DNA of 64,000 bases from Geosporobacter ferrireducens (GTDB taxonomy: Bacteria; Bacillota; Clostridia; Peptostreptococcales; Thermotaleaceae), in the NCBI RefSeq assembly GCF_001750685.1, contig NZ_CP017269.1:1302001-1366000 (forward strand), read 5' to 3'. A program made the position numbers and the translations under genes. The notes under the pieces were generated by a model that searched no databases, was not told the DNA's origin, and worked only from the letters and a program-made list of their open reading frames with translations. Each line of letters starts with the position of its first letter. Positions within the stretch are counted from its first letter, which is position 1. This document shows, one piece after another, positions 61,659-64,000 of the stretch.

Positions 61659-64000
61659 TCATCCCATGATCACTTGTACATTGTGCACCTTTCCATCTTC
61701 AAGAACTGGTATTATTTGCCCCTCTATTTCTTTTCCGTCCAGAAGTACCTGCTTTATACCTTTACAGATTCCCTCCGGATTTTTAACATCTATCTCAAAA
61801 ACTGCGTTTCTAAAATGCTTTCTCATCCTAAAGCCCTTCCATTGAGACGGTATACAGGGGTCTATCATTAACCCTTCATAGTTTGGGCGAACTCCAAGAA
61901 TATATTTTACCGAAGCCTGATATACCCAGGAAGCCGTACCTGAAAGCCAGCTATTCCTTGCCAGTCCGAACTGCGGATGCTCATCGCCTAAAATGTTTTG
62001 CGGATAGCAGTAAGGTTCACATTCGTAGCTCTCCACGACATCATTTTTCAATACAGGGTTGATTTGATTATAGTAGGCAAAGGCTTGATCCCCATTTCCC
62101 AACATGGTCTCGGCCATCATAACCCAGGGGTTGCTGTGAAGGAAAATTCCTCCGTTTTCTTTTGCCCCTGGCGGATATGTAGTAATTCCACCCTTTTCAG
62201 AGTCATAACCGTCATAGCCGGGATCACTTAATTTAATTCCATTCCGGGTGTTTAATATTCTATTTACTGACTGCAGTGCAACTGCAGCTCTATCATAAGG
62301 TGCAAAGCCTGAAATCACACTCCATGACTGGGCATTTGCATAGATTTTTCCCTTTTCGTTTTCATTAGAGCCAATTTTCTGGCCATGATGATCAAAATAA
62401 CGAATGTACCATTTTCCATCCCAGCAATATTGGTTTACATTTTTTTTCATGGATACATAGCATTCTTCATAGGCCTGTGCCAATGCTTCATCCCTTATAT
62501 ATCTTAATAATTCCACCATTTCCTTTAATGCAGTTCCATATAGATTTGCAGTAAACACAGACTCTGCACCATAGGGTAGATTCACCGTATCATTCCAATC
62601 TGCAAAGCCCAGCAGGGGCAGACCATGAACACCACAATCCTCTTTCGTAAATTCAATTCCTCTTTTTAGATGTTCCAGTACACTCCCCCATTCTAAAGGT
62701 TTTCCTTCCTTATCTTTTTCATAGAAGGGTATCTGCTTGGATAAAAAAGCTGTATTTCCAGTCTCCTTTATATAGGCGCAGACTGCTAAAACAATCCATA
62801 AATGGTCATCACTATAGTATTTGGGTCTGTCTTCCATTTCTCTCGAATCCCCTGCGCTGGCTTCCATTGTCACCGGGTTAAACTGATGCATGGCAGACCC
62901 GTTTCTGTTTTGTACATGGAGAAGCATTTCAATCAGCTCTCTGCCTTCCTCCGGGGCATGACCTAAAATTCCCATAACATCCTGGGCACTATCTCTAAAC
63001 CCAATTCCCCGGGCGCCAAAACCCAGTTGGTATTGAGATAAATATCTGGACCAGTTTTTCGTAATATAACACTGTCGCGGATTATGCATGTTCAGCATTG
63101 TATTCATCGCTGCATCTGGAGTATCCACAACGATTTTGGAAAGATAATTCTCCCAGAATTCTTTAAGCCCTATAAAAGCTTTGTTTACGATTGCCGGGTC
63201 TCTGTATCTTTGAATATCCTGCATCACTTCTCGTAGACTTGCAGCCTGCCCCAGCTGCGTAATGATCTCTTTGTGCTCTCCACTTTCTAAAATTCCTATG
63301 TGATGCATTAAAGCGCCAATATTATCTCCCCTCCGTGCCTCATAATTGCTTAATTCATCTTCGTATAGACTTTTCGGACACTTCCATATACCATATCCCC
63401 TATTTCCAAGAAAAATTTTTCTATCTGATTCAAAAGAGGAAATAGGGTAGTTGGATGTAAAGTAATTGATTCGGCTCTCTTTATTCATAAAAGCATATTG
63501 GGTTAATATTTTGTATCCTGCATCTTCCTCTACGATCTTTGACTGCATGGTTTGTGGAACCCAATCTGCATTGGTTAGCTGTTTCAATGCATCAAAATGT
63601 GTATATTCAACAACGGGAATCACGTCCAATTCAATGGGCTCTTTGGTTAAATTGGTTATGCATATATCTCTTATCTCACAAGATTGATTCATTGGTACAA
63701 ATATAACTGCTTCTGTCCTAATTCCGTAAAATTCTGATAGGATTTTCATATAGCCCAAGCCAACACGGCATTCATATCGATCATAGTTATCCAATGTAGG
63801 AACATAAAAGGGTGAAAAAACCTTATACCCGGATGGGACTTTTATTCTGATATACAGTGTTTCCCCTTTGAAGTCTCCATTTGGCAGCTGGGGAATATAC
63901 TTAATGATGCGGTTTAAGGCCGGGTCCCCTTTGCAAATCAATGCACCGCCTGTTTGATCCACAAAACCTCCAAATCCTATGGTTCCAATATAATTGATCC
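61659..64000 (-). CDS. GH94 glycoside phosphorylase, second type, N-terminus beyond window
   Basis: Runs off the right edge; upstream codons NYIGTIGFGGFVDQTGG show that only a short N-terminus is missing. The 780 visible residues are GH94: CRVGLGYMKI, GFRDSAQDVMGILGHAPEEG, SDDHLWIVLAVCAYIKETG and the catalytic Asp in GFADWNDTVNLPYGAESVF. The tyrosine/threonine-rich active site differs from the neighbouring cellobiose phosphorylase ([11 protein letters not shown]), so a different acceptor (for example a glucono- or longer beta-glucoside) is likely. Cotranscribed with cbpA. Confidence 0.88.
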   Translation of the reverse strand, partial: INYIGTIGFGGFVDQTGGALICKGDPALNRIIKYIPQLPNGDFKGETLYIRIKVPSGYKVFSPFYVPTLDNYDRYECRVGLGYMKILSEFYGIRTEAVIFVPMNQSCEIRDICITNLTKEPIELDVIPVVEYTHFDALKQLTNADWVPQTMQSKIVEEDAGYKILTQYAFMNKESRINYFTSNYPISSFESDRKIFLGNRGYGIWKCPKSLYEDELSNYEARRGDNIGALMHHIGILESGEHKEIITQLGQAASLREVMQDIQRYRDPAIVNKAFIGLKEFWENYLSKIVVDTPDAAMNTMLNMHNPRQCYITKNWSRYLSQYQLGFGARGIGFRDSAQDVMGILGHAPEEGRELIEMLLHVQNRNGSAMHQFNPVTMEASAGDSREMEDRPKYYSDDHLWIVLAVCAYIKETGNTAFLSKQIPFYEKDKEGKPLEWGSVLEHLKRGIEFTKEDCGVHGLPLLGFADWNDTVNLPYGAESVFTANLYGTALKEMVELLRYIRDEALAQAYEECYVSMKKNVNQYCWDGKWYIRYFDHHGQKIGSNENEKGKIYANAQSWSVISGFAPYDRAAVALQSVNRILNTRNGIKLSDPGYDGYDSEKGGITTYPPGAKENGGIFLHSNPWVMMAETMLGNGDQAFAYYNQINPVLKNDVVESYECEPYCYPQNILGDEHPQFGLARNSWLSGTASWVYQASVKYILGVRPNYEGLMIDPCIPSQWKGFRMRKHFRNAVFEIDVKNPEGICKGIKQVLLDGKEIEGQIIPVLEDGKVHNVQVIMG

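Noticed and set aside
1-64000. CRISPR arrays, tRNA, rRNA or intact transposase genes
   Set aside because: No regularly spaced repeats, cloverleaf sequences or recognisable transposase motifs were seen on either strand.

Overview
The window is chromosomal DNA from a low-GC, Gram-positive, spore-forming member of the Clostridia. The evidence is AT-rich sequence, strong AGGAGG-type ribosome binding sites, lipoprotein SBPs, PadR, BlaI/M56 and RpiR regulators, heterodimeric ABC exporters, a perfect CcpA-type cre site, and a decayed fragment of a GerA spore-germination receptor subunit. I see no rRNA, tRNA, CRISPR array, intact transposase or prophage gene. The species cannot be named from sequence alone.

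Layout. 1-380: start of a sugar ABC transporter ATPase that runs off the left edge. 0.5-6.2 kb: a DUF255 (YyaL-type) gene split by a 16-nt insertion, a 250-bp MITE-like hairpin element, a PadR-DUF4180 / alpha/beta hydrolase / DUF4180 operon with an exact PadR operator, and two decayed genes (a second DUF255 N-terminus and a GNAT acetyltransferase). 6.2-11.3 kb: a TetR-controlled efflux operon (TetR, MFS, FtsX-type permease, ABC ATPase). 11.4-15.6 kb: MerR regulator, a GC-rich patch with remnant-like DNA, an AraC-GyrI regulator, and a PadR plus FtsW/RodA-like membrane protein pair. 15.6-20.3 kb: a sugar-acid cluster (DapA-family aldolase, two-subunit UxaA-type dehydratase, KdgT permease) facing an IclR regulator, with two matching palindromes between them. 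20.5-28.5 kb: an uncharacterised catabolic cluster (RpiR regulator; permease, hydantoinase/oxoprolinase, HEXXH protein, FAD oxidoreductase, ROK kinase). 28.5-32.8 kb: a mu-crystallin/ornithine cyclodeaminase, aminotransferase and MocR regulator cassette bracketed by two copies of a small membrane-protein sequence. 32.8-38.5 kb: LuxR-DUF2087 regulator, BlaI-M56 sensor pair, lipoprotein, GAF-LuxR regulator. 38.6-42.7 kb: heterodimeric ABC exporter. 42.9-50.3 kb: disaccharide phosphorolysis operon (AraC regulator; SBP, two permeases, GH65 phosphorylase, beta-phosphoglucomutase). 50.4-59 kb: BCCT transporter, GerA remnant, chemoreceptor, response regulator, HPt protein, hybrid histidine kinase. 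59.2-64 kb: two GH94 phosphorylases, the second cut by the right edge.

The dominant theme is carbohydrate scavenging by import followed by phosphorolysis. GH65 with beta-phosphoglucomutase, and cellobiose phosphorylase with another GH94 enzyme, would yield sugar phosphates without spending ATP. ABC import and catabolite repression (cre site) fit this. Two further catabolic clusters have clear family assignments but unknown substrates. The 20.5-28.5 kb cluster is the best candidate for an undescribed pathway. Gene decay is visible in at least four places (split DUF255, truncated DUF255, GNAT with a stop codon, GerA with a deletion).
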